DNA from: Centroberyx gerrardi
Lineage: Eukaryota; Chordata; Actinopteri; Beryciformes; Berycidae
Assembly (NCBI RefSeq): GCF_048128805.1
Contig: NC_136005.1
Location: forward strand, 2,999,941 to 3,063,940
Direction of reading: 5' to 3'
Length of the DNA: 64,000 nucleotides
Position 1 is the stretch's first letter, and every line of letters starts with the position of its first letter. The notes below the pieces were generated by a model, which was not told where the DNA came from, made no database searches, and was given only the letters and a program-made list of their open reading frames with translations. The position numbers and the translations under genes were made by a program. Below are positions 11,401 through 23,357 of the stretch, piece after piece.

Positions 11401-14400
11401 GCTGCAATATGCAACTTTTTCACATTAAAACAACAATAAATAAACAGGATATATTATACATTATCAGTTTGTGTCTGTGTGTTCATGCCTAAATCCCCCC
11501 ACTTTGCATGAAATTGGCTCTTCACTGATGTTGGGATGTTTAAGGGTGTATACCCCAAAAGCTGTGGGCGTGGCCAGTGGTGAGATGAGGCTAGTGGCCA
11601 CAGAGCAGGGAAGTCATAGCAACAACAGTAAGAAAGGCTCAAAGTTGTCAGAAAAGAAAGGACAGTGAAGCTTAACGTTTAGAAACACAGTGAACAACAG
11701 CGCCAGATTTTCTGCGTTCTCTGTCTGCTTCTTCAACGCCTGTGGAGGCTTTACACTGCCGGTTACCGCCGCCTCAGGACAGATGACATCATCAAGATGG
11801 CTGACAAGTGTTGGGGCAGGAACTTGAGAAATGAAGGGGGAGGCAGGACTAAAAAACATCATCAATACTTCTGTTAATGGCTACGTTAGGCCTCTATGAA
11901 TGGGAAACAGCAGCAGATTGCCTTCAGGGAAACACATGATGCTTCTCTCACTGTCGGTGTTAAAAGTCTCTCTGCTTACGTCTCGGATGTTCTGCGAGTC
12001 GGAGAAGTGGACCAGGTCTCCGTTGTAGAGCTCCTGGGTTCCCAGGAAGTCGCTGTAGTCGCCGGGCCTCAGCTGGCTGGGCTTGATGCCGTTGGCCTGC
12101 AGGAACTGCTGGTACGCCACGCCGAACGCCTGGCCGATCGCCTGGGCGATGATCTGAGCCTGGAGGCAACAACAGGCAGCAGGGAGGAGAGAAGACTGAG
12201 CTGTGGCCGTCATGTCTGGACCCGTTTGTTATTTTATTCATATCTGACAACAGACAAAGTACTCAAGGTTTTTGTTCAACAGATTTTCTTCCAAAGATCT
12301 TTACACCCAACTGTAAACTGCAGTCTTTTTTCTATGCAATATCTTTTCTTCGAGTCCTCAGGAAAACAACATGTAGCATTATGCAGAGTTCATTTCCAAA
12401 ACACTATATATCAGAACAATATCATTATCTAAAGTTCATTCAATATCAATATCATTCAATGTCTGAAAAGGGCTATTTTGTTAACAACTTTCTTATAAGA
12501 AGTATTGTAATTTTTCTTTTACATTTTGTGCCATCAGTCACTTTTTAAGTTAAGGTGTCACTTTTTCTCCCTCCAAACATAAATCTCATTTTAATCTGAA
12601 ACTTTTCTCTATCAAAATGAGCTAAAACGGGCACAGCTAGCAGCAGCAGCAGCAATGGCCTGATGGCCTACAGTAACACACAGCTAATTAGTTTCTAAAA
12701 GAGACTCTTCTTCCTTCTATTGAGCCTCGCCAACAGTGGAAAACTGGGACGACGGCCAGAGCGTTTCTACATTCAGGAGAACTCGCAGGCTGTCTGGGGA
12801 AGGAAAGCGAGCCAAGCTGGAGGAACGGCGCACTTGATCCGATCCCACATGAAACTGCATTTCCCTCCCTGACTGTCAGGAATATGCAAGAAGCCTGCTT
12901 TTAATGTCTTCAATTTTCACCCTACTTGCATAATATCATGGCTTTTGCTTATAGCTTTTGCAGCTGATGGCTCAAGACTACTGCAGGTCATATGGTCGTA
13001 TAATCAGGGCAGGAAACCACAGCAGCTGTTGGACTCCACAGTTTAACAGCCACTTCCACTATATTTAAAAAGGCCAAAGTATATTTTAGAACGGAAAAGA
13101 GTTGGGTTGGGCACCTGACACAGTGCCTAGCAGAGTAAACCAGATTTTCTAGCATCTGACTGGTGGCTGGTGTTAATTTCCCACACTGCATAGAACATGC
13201 TGATGACTTAAATATTAGTAATTCATCTTAGTGCATCCTTAGAGCTTTAAACAAACTTATTCAGCGTTCACGTCAAATCGGGTTTCCCTTAAATACAAGC
13301 TACCAACTGGGAAAAAACTTTCATGCCAGCCTACTAGTAGTAATTACAAGTAGAATATGTAGGATTTTTTTGTCGACTCTGATATCTCCCACTTGGTGTT
13401 ATGAACAGCGGACCAAGATAATAAAAATCAAAAGTATCAGTTATATTCACACTAACACAATCAATCAAGAAATATCTGGTGCAGTTCATTAATGGTTGAT
13501 TTTAAAGTAAGATGGGTAAAATGCTACTATACAATGGCCTTATTTCAGTGTATAAAACTGTGTATTAACCTATGGAAATTATTCTAATTATTTTAAGTAC
13601 ACAATATTACAGTGTAGGTACATAATGTGCTTACAACAGAGCAACACACCATATGAATGGCTTCATTAAAACTGTGTTGTTACACTGTTGTAAGTACATT
13701 ATATATTAGGGAGATTTTCAAGTACCTGCACAGTAATATTGTGTACTTACAATATATTTCCATAGGTTAATTAACAGGTTAATACACTGGAATAAAGCCA
13801 TTGTAAAGTAAAGTGTTGCCATAACTTGCTAATGACAACAATTGATCTTTCGATCGCCATCTTGGATGTTGGCGCTCCAATGAGTTAAACAATGAACGCT
13901 TCCAAGTCTTCTTCCAATAAGACGTAAATGAGGCATAACACCCTGCTGAACTAAGCCCCGCCCCTAAGACCCTGCTGAACTAAGCCCCGCCCCTAAGACC
14001 CTGCTGAACGAAGCCCCGCCCCTAATACCCTGCTGAACTAAGCCCCGCCCCCTCCACCCAGCCGACTGACTCACATCCTCAGAGGAGAAGACGTGGCAGA
14101 TCATACAGCATTTCTTCTGCGGCCCAGCAGAAGAGGAGGAGGAGGAGGACGATGATGATAAAGAGGAAGAGTTGGTAGGCGAGTCACTGTCTTGGCCTTT
14201 ACGGTTCGTCGGCTTCCTTCGTGCCATCAGGACCACGATGGTGCCGATGTCGGCGATGTAGGAGATCATCTGGAGCGAGTGATCCATCATGGCCTCCTGA
14301 GGAGAAACAGGAGGGGTTATAGTCACTTTTTAACTATTATACTATACAACTATTTGACAATTTATGCCCATAAAATGACAAAAAAAATACTTTTTTATGT

Positions 14401-17400
14401 CAAAATCGAATTACTTTTACTTCCTGGAAAACAGAAAATCTCTAGTGGTGAGGTCATCGTGTACCAGGAGGCGTAAATAAAAATTCCAACCAATAAAACA
14501 TCACAGATTATTGAATGGTCCCGCTCCTCTGCTCAAATAAAACTGCCTTTCTCTCCCTAACTGATCTCCCATTGGTTTACACTGTTGAATGCTCTCTCCC
14601 CACATTATGCCCCGCCCCAACATCCTGTTTCAACAGGAGATACATCACATAAAGGAAGCAAGATGCTCCCAAAATGTCATTTCATTGGGACTTTAATGAT
14701 GGAACAGGGGCAGCAGAGAGAGGAGAGAGGGAGCAGTGGTTTTGGAAATGAGGAGCGCTGTCCCTTTAACTTGTCAGGACAAACGTCGTCAAATAATGTT
14801 CAGGACAAACGTCATCAAATGATGTTCAGGACAAACGTCGTCAAATTATGTTCACATTTAAATCAGCAAGGTAACTGGGTCGTGAAGCAATTAATGCCAT
14901 GCTTAATTTAACTGATGCTACTACTAACATGAACAATATTATGAGACAGAAGACACAGACGAAGAAGCAGGGAATGAAGTGGCAGAAGAAGAAGCAGAAG
15001 AAGCAAAAGAAGAAGCAAAAGAAGCAGAAGAAGAAGAAGTTGGCTTTTGTGTAGTTTTACAGTTGCCAGGGATGCGATCAGGAGCCGAAAGAAACAAAGC
15101 CAAACATCTGGACAATACTAATCTTTTTTCAAAAATAAATGGGAATTGTGTGTTAAAACCCTGAACAGCCACATCCTTCTGGACCGAATTGTGTCAAATG
15201 AGATTCTTGTCTACATATCTAGGGTGGACTGACTGTTATTATCCAAGCAAACCTATGATTAGAATCAATAGGGCTGCAGTATTGATCGATTTTAGTTTCT
15301 ACAATCAACTTTTCCCTTAGAATGCCAGCTGTAGTTTAAAACAGTCAAGATGCTGATACGAGATGTGAAAAGTGGGTTACAATAACTTTGTTCCCTAAAT
15401 CATCAAACCTACTATTTGTGATTCATATTTTGGATCCCAACATCTAGTAAACTAACTGGGATTTATCATGATATTCATAGCTGTGCAGCAGTGAGGCGCA
15501 GCCAGCCATGTAGAGAGGGAGCTGACAGTGGATGACCCACTTTAACTCTCCTGACAATTCAGCCACACAGACAGGGATCAAAATAGACCGGACTATAACA
15601 GGGAGAGATATCCACAGAGCTTCGTATTAAATCACCATCAAATTATATCTTAAGGAATCCACCTGTAGCAGAGTTCAGCTGAAATGCAACGCTGGCTCAT
15701 AACGTAACAGAAAGGGTCGGTTATGGGTTTTTTTTGTTGAAATCAAACGCTACATTTGGAAGGAAGACTGAGGGACTTTTATGTATTTGTATTTATTTAT
15801 TCTTTTTGCTGTTTTATTGTGTCTACTTTTTATTGTTTTACATCTAAAACACTTTGTAAACTGCTTTGATTCTTGCATTGCTTACCTTGTGCACTGTTTT
15901 TATTGTTTTCATTTTTCTGCAAAGCACTTTGTAAAATCTGCTTTTTGAAAAGTGCTAAATAAATAAAGTTTATTATTATTACATTTTAGCCATTTAGCTG
16001 ATGCTCTTATCCTGAGTGACTTACGATGGAAGAGCAGGTTCAGTGTCTTGCTCAAGGACACTTCAACAGAACAAAAATGCCAAATGAGGATTACTGGCAA
16101 CACAGGTGGGGACTCGAGTCACATGACTTGGACTCAGAATCTAGTTTAATTGCTTCAGACTTGACTTGATGAATGAAGAGAAGACTTGAGACTTGACTGG
16201 AGACCTGGAGTTTTTATCCTATTAAAACCATATTGCATTGGAAAGTCCTAGATATTTAGTTTTCTTTAAGATATTAAATTGATACTGGACTCTTGATTTG
16301 TTCTGACTTGACTTGGTGTTCTACATTTAGATTGAGACCTGACATTAATGACATGGACTTGACTTGGTGTTCTACATTTAGACTTGGGACTTGACTTGAG
16401 ACTTGTGCCTCAAGACTTGAGACTGACTTGGGACTTGAGCAAAGTTGACTTGGTCACACCTCTGACTGGCAAGGATCAAACCGGAGACGCTTCAGTCCCA
16501 TTTTCAACCTCTACTCCTCAAAAGAGGTACAGCACTTTAAAAACTTTTGCAAAGTATTTCCACTGATGAACTGTAAGAAAACAGACGCTCAGACGCTTCG
16601 ACTGGACACATGGCTGTTGAGGAACAGCGGGGATCAAACCGGTCATCTCTTGGCTATGGCTGGGCGATATAGTCTAAATCAGTGTCACGATAATCATATG
16701 GATGCAAATCTCAAAGTGTTACAGGAAAAGGATCATTAGCATGCAAAACACAAGAGGAAAGAAGAAGAAATGCAAAGCAGCGGGGTAAAAATAAGTGAAA
16801 CTAGTGAAACCAACCTGTGTGTCGGCGCTGAGCACTTTGATCCGCTGGGTGGAGATGAACAGATCCACCTCTGTCATTGGCTGAGACTCTCCGTCTGGAG
16901 CCTGGAGGGAAGACCATCACAAGTTCTGCACTGTTCCCACACAGTTCCTGCTATGGCTACGGTACAGTACCAGTACTCTTTGGTTTTCCACTGGAAGACT
17001 GAGAAACTGTGCACATCGCTTGCGTATCCACAGCACACTTGGGCGATATCCAAAATGTAATATTGCGATGCCGTCCCGCCAAAATATGCAGGGGGTTGGG
17101 AGGGGTAGGAATGGTAGTGTTTTTTTTTTTTTAATCTTACTATTCAAGAAGTCAGAAGTTAAGTGAGATGTGTCTTTACTGAGACCTGGAGCAATAATGA
17201 CTATTCTATTAAACACTTTTTGAGATAAAAAAAAACAATGTGGAAGGAGGAAAATTCTTGATGCTGCTAGAATAAAGCACTGCGGGAAACCCCTGTTCTT
17301 CCAAAACAGCATCAGCAGTGAAGCAGTGGTTTTGGTGCGTCGCTAATCTGAATTTACCTTTATCCGATCCACGGCCTCCTGAGCCTGGGCCATACGGGCG

Positions 17401-19663
17401 TTTGTAGACGGGTTCCTCTCCGATTTGATCTGGGTGGAGCCCAGGTACTTGGCACCAAATATCACTCCGTCTAACAGATCTTCAGGGTCACAAGGACCAG
17501 GCACTGTTACAAAGAAACACACACAAACATAGAAAATGACTTTAACTCAACTCCATCAAATCTATTTCCTCTTTTGTGTCACTGTGAGCTATTTATGAAA
17601 GACAAAACATGTAATTGGGCGTTCTGAAGTGACTCTCACCGTCTTTATAGGCAGGATGGTCATCAGCACTCTGCAATGAAAGCAAATTGAGATATTAATG
17701 TATTGTTAAGAATTTGTCTCATACAGTACCAATATTACAGATGAATAATCAATGTTGTCAATGGTCCAACATCTATAACTCTGAATAGTAGAGAAAAATA
17801 TACTGGGATGTGATCAGCAACACAAAAAAAGCAGGAAACCAACCTCTGTCACTAAAAATGAATGGAACAGTCGCCAAAAATTGTTAATGTTAATGTTAAT
17901 TCTGAAAAAAATAAAATAAAATACCTGTACAATCACATTCCTGCACATGGCATGCTTAGTAACTTTAAATGGTAGACAAAAACAAGATGTAATCATAGTG
18001 CATTACAGTATTATATACAGTGAGGATAAACAGTGGCAGGTAAACCCACCTCCACTCAGTCAACCCACATTTTTATTTGCGGAACAGAGTCTTTTTAGGC
18101 TAACATAAATCTTTTTGACAAGGACAGGGAGAAGCTGCTCTGTTTGGGTCTGATATGAACAGTCAGGTGTTTTCTGGAGGGACAGGTAAACTCAAACTGA
18201 TGCCAGAAAAACTTGGGATCCGTCACTTGCTAAAACTTACTTTGTAAAAACTAAAGATAAAATGAATTCTAAAAAGCAGTGATCAAAAAAACCCTGACTA
18301 AAAGACCCGGTCATGACAAATTTTTTTCTTCAATTTTTACCAGCAAGTGAAGGATCCAAAGTTTTTCTAGTATCAGTATAAATCTTTTTGACCCAAATTC
18401 ATAGTATACATCATAGCAAGTAGTATCAAAATGATGTAAGTTATATGGGGATAGGGTCCTTTAAAAAGGGAAAAAAGCATAAATTAAATGCTTTTCAGAA
18501 AATACAACTGATTATTCTTTCTATTTGTGGCTGTTTACCTCATGATCATCATCATCTTGAGGTCAAAGTTCACCATCCTTTTCATATCCCCCTACATCAC
18601 TAACCCCTCCTACCTGCTCGCTCTCGGCAGCGGCCTCTTCCTCCGGAGGCTCCTCCCCCAGCTTCATCCACACCGGCTCGGGATACTCGTCCTCAGACAG
18701 CGAGGTGAAGGAGCCGTCCCGGGGCCGGAGCTGCTGGCCGTTCCCATAATGCCCCCAGAACCTGTGGGCGTCGTCCGGGTCGTAGGACACCGACACCACG
18801 GCGTCCACCTCGCCTCTGTGGGGCAGGTAGGCGGCCTGCGGAGGAGGAGCGGCGATCTCGGTGCACTCCAGCAGCCCCAGCAGGTCTCTCTGGTGGCTCT
18901 CGGAGAACAGCAGCCCCGTGGTTTCGGTCGCCAACGACGACTCCAAATCGCTGACGTCCGTTATCAGGGAAGGAGCGGAGGACTGCGGCTCAGGCGGGCT
19001 GCGGTACGGACGCCAGGCGACGCGAGGAGGCGAGCGGCGGTCGGGATGGGGCTCTTCTCCCATCAGCTGGAGCTGGTTGAGGAGGGCGTGGATGCGAGTG
19101 TGGTCTTCGTCGCCGGGCCTCCTGCTCATGACCTCAGCTGCCCCTTCGGTGACGCTGTTCTCTGCCTCCTCAAAAGTCACCTCCTCCTCCTCCTCCTCTT
19201 CATCACCTACCTCCGCCTCCTCCTCTTCGGCGAGCCTCTCCTCAACCCTCACCCCTTCTTGTTCCTCAACCCCTACATCCCCTTCCTCCACATCCTGGAT
19301 TGGCTCTGTGTTATCGTCCGCCAGCTCCTGCCGATTCACGGCGGGCGAAGCGGCAGCGGCGCTCACCTCCAAAGGCGGCACCGACCCACCTGGCCCCGCC
19401 TCTTCCAGACCGTCCGCAGCAGGAGGGAAGCTGGGCTCGTCCAGGTCGTCCGCTGAGCCTGCCTCGCTGGAGGAGTCGGACTTCCAGTCTAATGGAGGAG
19501 GCTCGATCAAGTTGAAGGAGTCCAGGTCCTCCACCTCGGAGCCGGGCAGATCTGCCATGGTCCGCCGACTGATCTCAACAACTGAAGAAGCTCCTTCACC
19601 AGGGAGAGTGGCGGTAAATTGGGAGGAGGCGGGCTGATCAGCGGGACAGTTGTCCAATTCCAT
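8422..19663 (-). CDS. apba3: Mint3 / X11-gamma adaptor (amyloid precursor protein-binding family A member 3)
   Basis: Ten exons join in phase: 19676-18614 (start at 19663), 17670-17640, 17503-17358, 16901-16815, 14296-14075, 12159-11980, 11173-10961, 9612-9493, 8913-8773 and 8493-8422, giving 753 residues. Order: a long acidic, Ser/Pro-rich N-terminus holding [10 protein letters not shown], close to human APBA3 DLLGLLHCEE; a PTB domain from about residue 365 ([16 protein letters not shown], then [18 protein letters not shown]); two PDZ domains (about 573-655 and 660-745) with [30 protein letters not shown] and [16 protein letters not shown]; and a C-terminus ending QPVFL. Mint proteins bind the NPTY tail of APP through the PTB and regulate its Golgi and secretory traffic; Mint3 also restrains FIH-1. 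Human APBA3 is 575 residues; the extra length is in the N-terminus and a serine-rich PTB insert. A second in-frame Met (MADLPG, near 19558) is an alternative start. Confidence 0.95.
9283..9481 (+). repeat. (GAA/GAG)n polypurine tract
   Basis: About 200 bp of almost pure purine on the plus strand (GAAGAAGAAGGAGGAG units with occasional GCA or GCT). On the apba3 sense strand it is a polypyrimidine tract starting about 10 bases after the donor of exon 9612-9493. Poly-Leu and poly-Phe ORFs here are artefacts. Confidence 0.9.
9840..10185 (+). repeat. Dispersed repeat family A (copy 2)
   Basis: Contains CAGTCTGGGTTTCAGTGGGG, GTGTCCCATGATGCTCTAAA and AGAAGAAAACTCTGG, matching the copies at 590 and 43790. 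Lies in the apba3 intron between 10961 and 9612. Confidence 0.65.
11398..11880 (+). mobile_element. Dispersed repeat family B (copy 1)
   Basis: Starts AAAGCTGCAATATGCAAC and contains ACAGAGCAGGGAAGTCA, GAGGCTTTACACTGCCGG and GATGACATCATCAAGA. A diverged copy in the same orientation is at 55655-56075. Interspersed family of about 0.45 kb in an apba3 intron, no ORF of its own. Confidence 0.65.
13530..13815. mobile_element. Palindromic MITE
   Basis: Left arm ACAATGGCCTTATTTCAGTG then TATTAACCTATGGAAAT; the right arm (13757-13805) is its inverted copy ending ATAAAGCCATTGTAAAGTAA. Inner stretches (TAAGTACACAATATTAC) also pair. Intronic in apba3. Confidence 0.7.
13938..14055 (+). repeat. 29-bp GC-rich minisatellite beside an apba3 donor
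   Basis: Four copies of a unit containing CCCTGCTGAACTAAGCCCCG then CCCCTAAGA. On the apba3 sense strand each copy supplies a GGGGCGGGG run, beginning about 20 bases after the donor of exon 14296-14075. Confidence 0.9.
15770..15985 (+). mobile_element. LINE 3' tail, truncated
   Basis: Contains CACTTTGTAAACTGCTTT and ends AAAAGTGCTAAATAAATAAAG with TTATTATTATT, as in L2/Rex-like teleost retroposons. Followed by an unrelated TTAGCTGATGCTCTTATCC repeat that also appears near 10600. Confidence 0.55.
16105..16475 (+). repeat. Dispersed ACTTG-rich repeat family C (copy 1)
   Basis: Runs of GACTTGAGACTTG and GACTTGACTTGG surround a unique stretch containing TTTTTATCCTATTAAAACCA and GATATTAAATTGATACTGGA. 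The same stretch is nearly identical at 39270-39530, same orientation. No coding potential. Confidence 0.75.
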
Positions 19664-19676
19664 TTCACAAACAAGC

Positions 19677-22600
19677 CTGTCAGAGGCAGAGAGGCATTAC
19701 TTGGTTGAAGGCAGAAGCCACAGCGCAGCGCTTTGACTCAGCTCCCTTTAAGATGCCATCGAGACTTTGGTCCAGTTGAGTTGTTCAGCAGCACTGGGTT
19801 TCCAACAGGCTGAATGGTGCTGTAATAAATGGTTCAAAAAGCCCATCAGTAACACATACCTGGGGATGGCAACTGGAACTGAGTTAAGCTGTTGGCATAA
19901 CAAAAGACTATCTTACATCATGTGGCTGTGAATTTATCAAAATACTGAGCCCTCAGTCTTTCCTTGCTGCTAGTAGACACAACTGAAACAATTAAAGCAA
20001 ACACTGAAATACAAAAACACTCTTGTCCTCATTGCCCCATGGCCATCAAGATAGCAAACAGTTACATGCCCTGAGGCTCAAAGTGCATGTACACCCTGTG
20101 CAGTATGGGCAACCATCAGAGACCCCTGTAAGACCATAAAGGGGTCTTTCCATAAACAGGCAACTTTTTGAATGTAGGCTACCCACAATCACGTTGTGCT
20201 ACATTTGGATGAAAAGTGCTTCATAAATAATAGGCTACTTGGCAGTAGGCGAGCTAGCGGGCAGATACGTGACGTTCCCTCTGGAGACATCGCACGCCAA
20301 ACCCTTTCAAATACCTGACAACTTAATGTCGTCTTCCTCACTGGTAAACGTAGTAGTCTGGTAGAACATGACTTAAGACATTTTACGAATCATTAAGGTC
20401 TTCAGGTAAATTCGGCATATAGGTGATCCACCAAGCAGCACTTTATCTAAATAAAATCACAACTTTAAAACTGGTTCACACGTATTGCTATCGCCCTCCA
20501 CGATGTACTATGGAAGAAGAAGAATGCAGGAGTAACAAGCGAACCAATTATAAAAGTTACAATTTTATTGAAATGCATTCTACATAGTATATTGGATGCA
20601 TGCCGAATTGAAGAGCGGCTCCTCATTATTCAGAAAAGGCTGCGTATAATATTTTATGAGATATGGGCTTTGGAAGTAGCAACGAAACATTAAATTGACA
20701 GACTCTTGAATAGAGTTTGGCGTGAGGTTCTCTCAATACAAGATAGAACAGAAAGTGTCGGGGCTAGATGGCTGACAATAACGAGATGTTTCTGCTGTGT
20801 AAAAAACGTAATGATTAGTTCTAAAAAATATTAAGTCTCCCTATAACTACTTTAATTAACGTTACAAGCTAAAAACAGCTCAGTCTAACTTGGCTAACTA
20901 AAGTTAGCTCTCCAATTAATATGCTAGTTAACGTTAGCTAATTACCCATTCAGCGCCCTATGGAAAGAGCTCGGAGAGAACAACTGTCTTTTGTATGACA
21001 GATGAAAGCCTGTAGCCCCTCATTAACAGAATAATTAGCTGCTCTCACCTGGTATTTTAGGTCGCTAGCTTTCTTTGTGGCTCAGACAGAAACTCCTCTG
21101 CTGACACGATAGACAAGTTGACGTGGTTTTGAACCTTTTCCAAAACCTCGGCTGTGTTTTGTTCTTCATACTAACAACCACAGCAACATTTTGCTATATG
21201 ACTCTGTGGGAATCTCACATAATTCTTGTGTCCAAAAAAAATCACCTAATACAATTTTCCTGCCATTGTTGCTGCTGTTGCCATCAGGTTTATTCGCTGA
21301 CTCTGTGCTTGTGCTGCCTTCAGGTGCTCCCGTAAACTCCTACTCCCGTAAACTCCTACTCCCAAACGAGTTGTCGCGCACTCAAGTGCATTTGGTCGGA
21401 AATAATAACAAAATGGACTCTATAACATCCCTAAATTAACAATTGAATCATTCCATTCCCTCTAGCGTGTTTTTTTATTTATTTATTTTTTTTAATGTTT
21501 TTTCTTCTCTTTGTGCCTATTGTACTGTGATGTATAGGCTATGGATGTTCATAATTGTCCAAGAAAAGTCGTTTTTTGGTTCGTTGTTTGGTGGCTGTTT
21601 AATTATAAAGCTGTACAGAGCTACGTTGTGCTGTAGTGGAAGAACGAGGACGAGAAAATGTGCATCAGCAATGTCATTAATATATTAAGTGATTTATTGG
21701 CCAAAAGTTGTATACATCACTTTTACCCTCAGTTATTAAGGCGGTTTCCATGCTCCCCGCTCTCTAAACGTCACACCTTAGCAGTTAGCAACTCGGTCGC
21801 CATAGAAAAATGTAGACTTTCCCAGGCTTATTTACCACTTTTGTCGGTTTGTACATGTGCACCCAAGTACCAACAATCGTAAAAGTAATATTTCCGACAG
21901 CACCTGAAGGCAACATTCGCTTACAAGTAAAAAAAAAAAAAAGTGAATAATGTGCGCATGCGTCAGCCTTGTCCAAGTCTCGCTCAATCGAACGTCAAAA
22001 AACGGACCCAAGACAAAACGAATGAAAAACTGAATTTATTAAAAAACAGTTCATTTCTTTCATATTAGATTACTTTATATACTTACTTTTATTTTACATT
22101 TCAAGCAGCTTCTATTTCGGGATGATGCAGTGACTGTTCAGACTTTTCCATACAAAACTTCTCCAGTGTTACCAAATGGCTTTAGTGGTTTTATTCAGGT
22201 TTTCACGAAAACCTGTAGACTGTTGGGCCTTGATGGCACACAGTTGAGACCCACTGCTTTAAAGAAGCTGTAGGGTATCTGTCATATAATGTTTAATCAT
22301 TATCTGGTAGATGCAGATAGCCACACAGACTCACTCAGAAATGTAATTTTCACCTGAGAGAGATCCCAGCATTAAGGCAACTCATTCAAATAAATGACAA
22401 GATATAATATTTCACAGTTTATGAATCGATGTAACATTTAAAATCAGATGCATGGGGTTTGTATCTGAGGCAACAATTTACCAGAACAATATTATCAACT
22501 TTTATCACTCTCCGTCTGGTGGTAGTTTTCCACCCTGACTCTAAATACAGCAGAAACCTGTTTATCTGAAGCTTTCAGGAACAGAGGTGGTCCAGCAGAG

Positions 22601-22780
22601 TGAACTGTCTGAGACATGATGAATGATCTGTCAAACAACTAGCAAGAATGTCATCAGTTGAAGTTGTGAAGGAGAGTTTTGAGTGTCACTTGCTCTAAAT
22701 GCTGTTTCAGAGTCTTTTCCATCCCACCAGGAAACAACAGCAGGAGAAAAACTGCTGTGTTCCAGATCAAAACGCTTCCT
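19677..22780. other. apba3 upstream intergenic region, no gene seen
   Basis: Apart from the possible apba3 5' exon near 21.05 kb I see no exon of a recognised family. AT-rich, short ORFs only, TE-like in places. A duplicated ACTCCCGTAAACTCCT motif occurs near 21335-21362. Confidence 0.4.
21049..21150 (-). other. Possible non-coding first exon of apba3
   Basis: The apba3 start-codon exon has an acceptor only 13 nt before the ATG, so an upstream non-coding exon must exist. A good donor (TACCAG followed by GTGAGAG) occurs at 21049 on the minus strand, about 1.4 kb upstream. The 5' limit shown is a guess; transcript data would be needed. Confidence 0.3.
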
Positions 22781-22794
22781 GAGATCCTCTACAG

Positions 22795-23123
22795 CAGCGG
22801 TTCTCAGCCTTTTCGGCTCCTGACCCTTTAAAACAAAGCGATGCCTCCTCACCCGTCACAGGCTGCATCTGCAAAGTGTCGAACAGTTCAAGATTGTGCC
22901 ACGCTGTTTCATTTGATTCATTATCAGAGGAGGCCGAGAGGCTGGAAACTATTCAGTATTTCACAAGAAAAAAGCTAAAAATTAGAGAAAAGAAAAAATA
23001 GACATGATAATACATCTGTATAGTAGAAATATGTTTTTTCCTATCCCATAAATCATATTTTGAAACCCCCAAATTATCTTGTGACCCTCTGGGGGGTCCC
23101 GACCCCCAGGTTGAGAACCACGG
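22795..23123. mobile_element. hAT-type MITE with 8-bp target-site duplication
   Basis: Left end CAGCGGTTCTCAGCC, right end inverted GGTTGAGAACCACGG, with an internal GGGGGGTCCCGACCCCC palindrome. Flanks CTCTACAG and CTCTACAC form an 8-bp duplication with one mismatch. Lies just past the 3' end of pex11g. A remnant of the same family is near 48110-48200. Confidence 0.85.
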
Positions 23124-23357
23124 CTCTACACAACTCTAATATGCAACTTAAATGCTTTTAGCTGCATAAAAAAAACAAGGAATTTGTGAAATTTGCACAT
23201 AAATTTCACATTTGTGCATTTTTTTGCTGATTATGTTGTTTAGTCAGTTCAGTCTGAGGCCGATTCAGTTTGATTGATCTCATATTTAAATCTTCAAATC
23301 AAACTCCCACTGTGTGATGATGAAGATCAGCTCCACATCATTTCCCAGCAGTCTCAG

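Noticed and set aside
18527..19637. Long plus-strand ORFs (up to 309 codons) opposite apba3 exon 1
   Set aside because: They are antisense shadows of a GC-rich exon; no family features, and the minus frame has APBA3 motifs.
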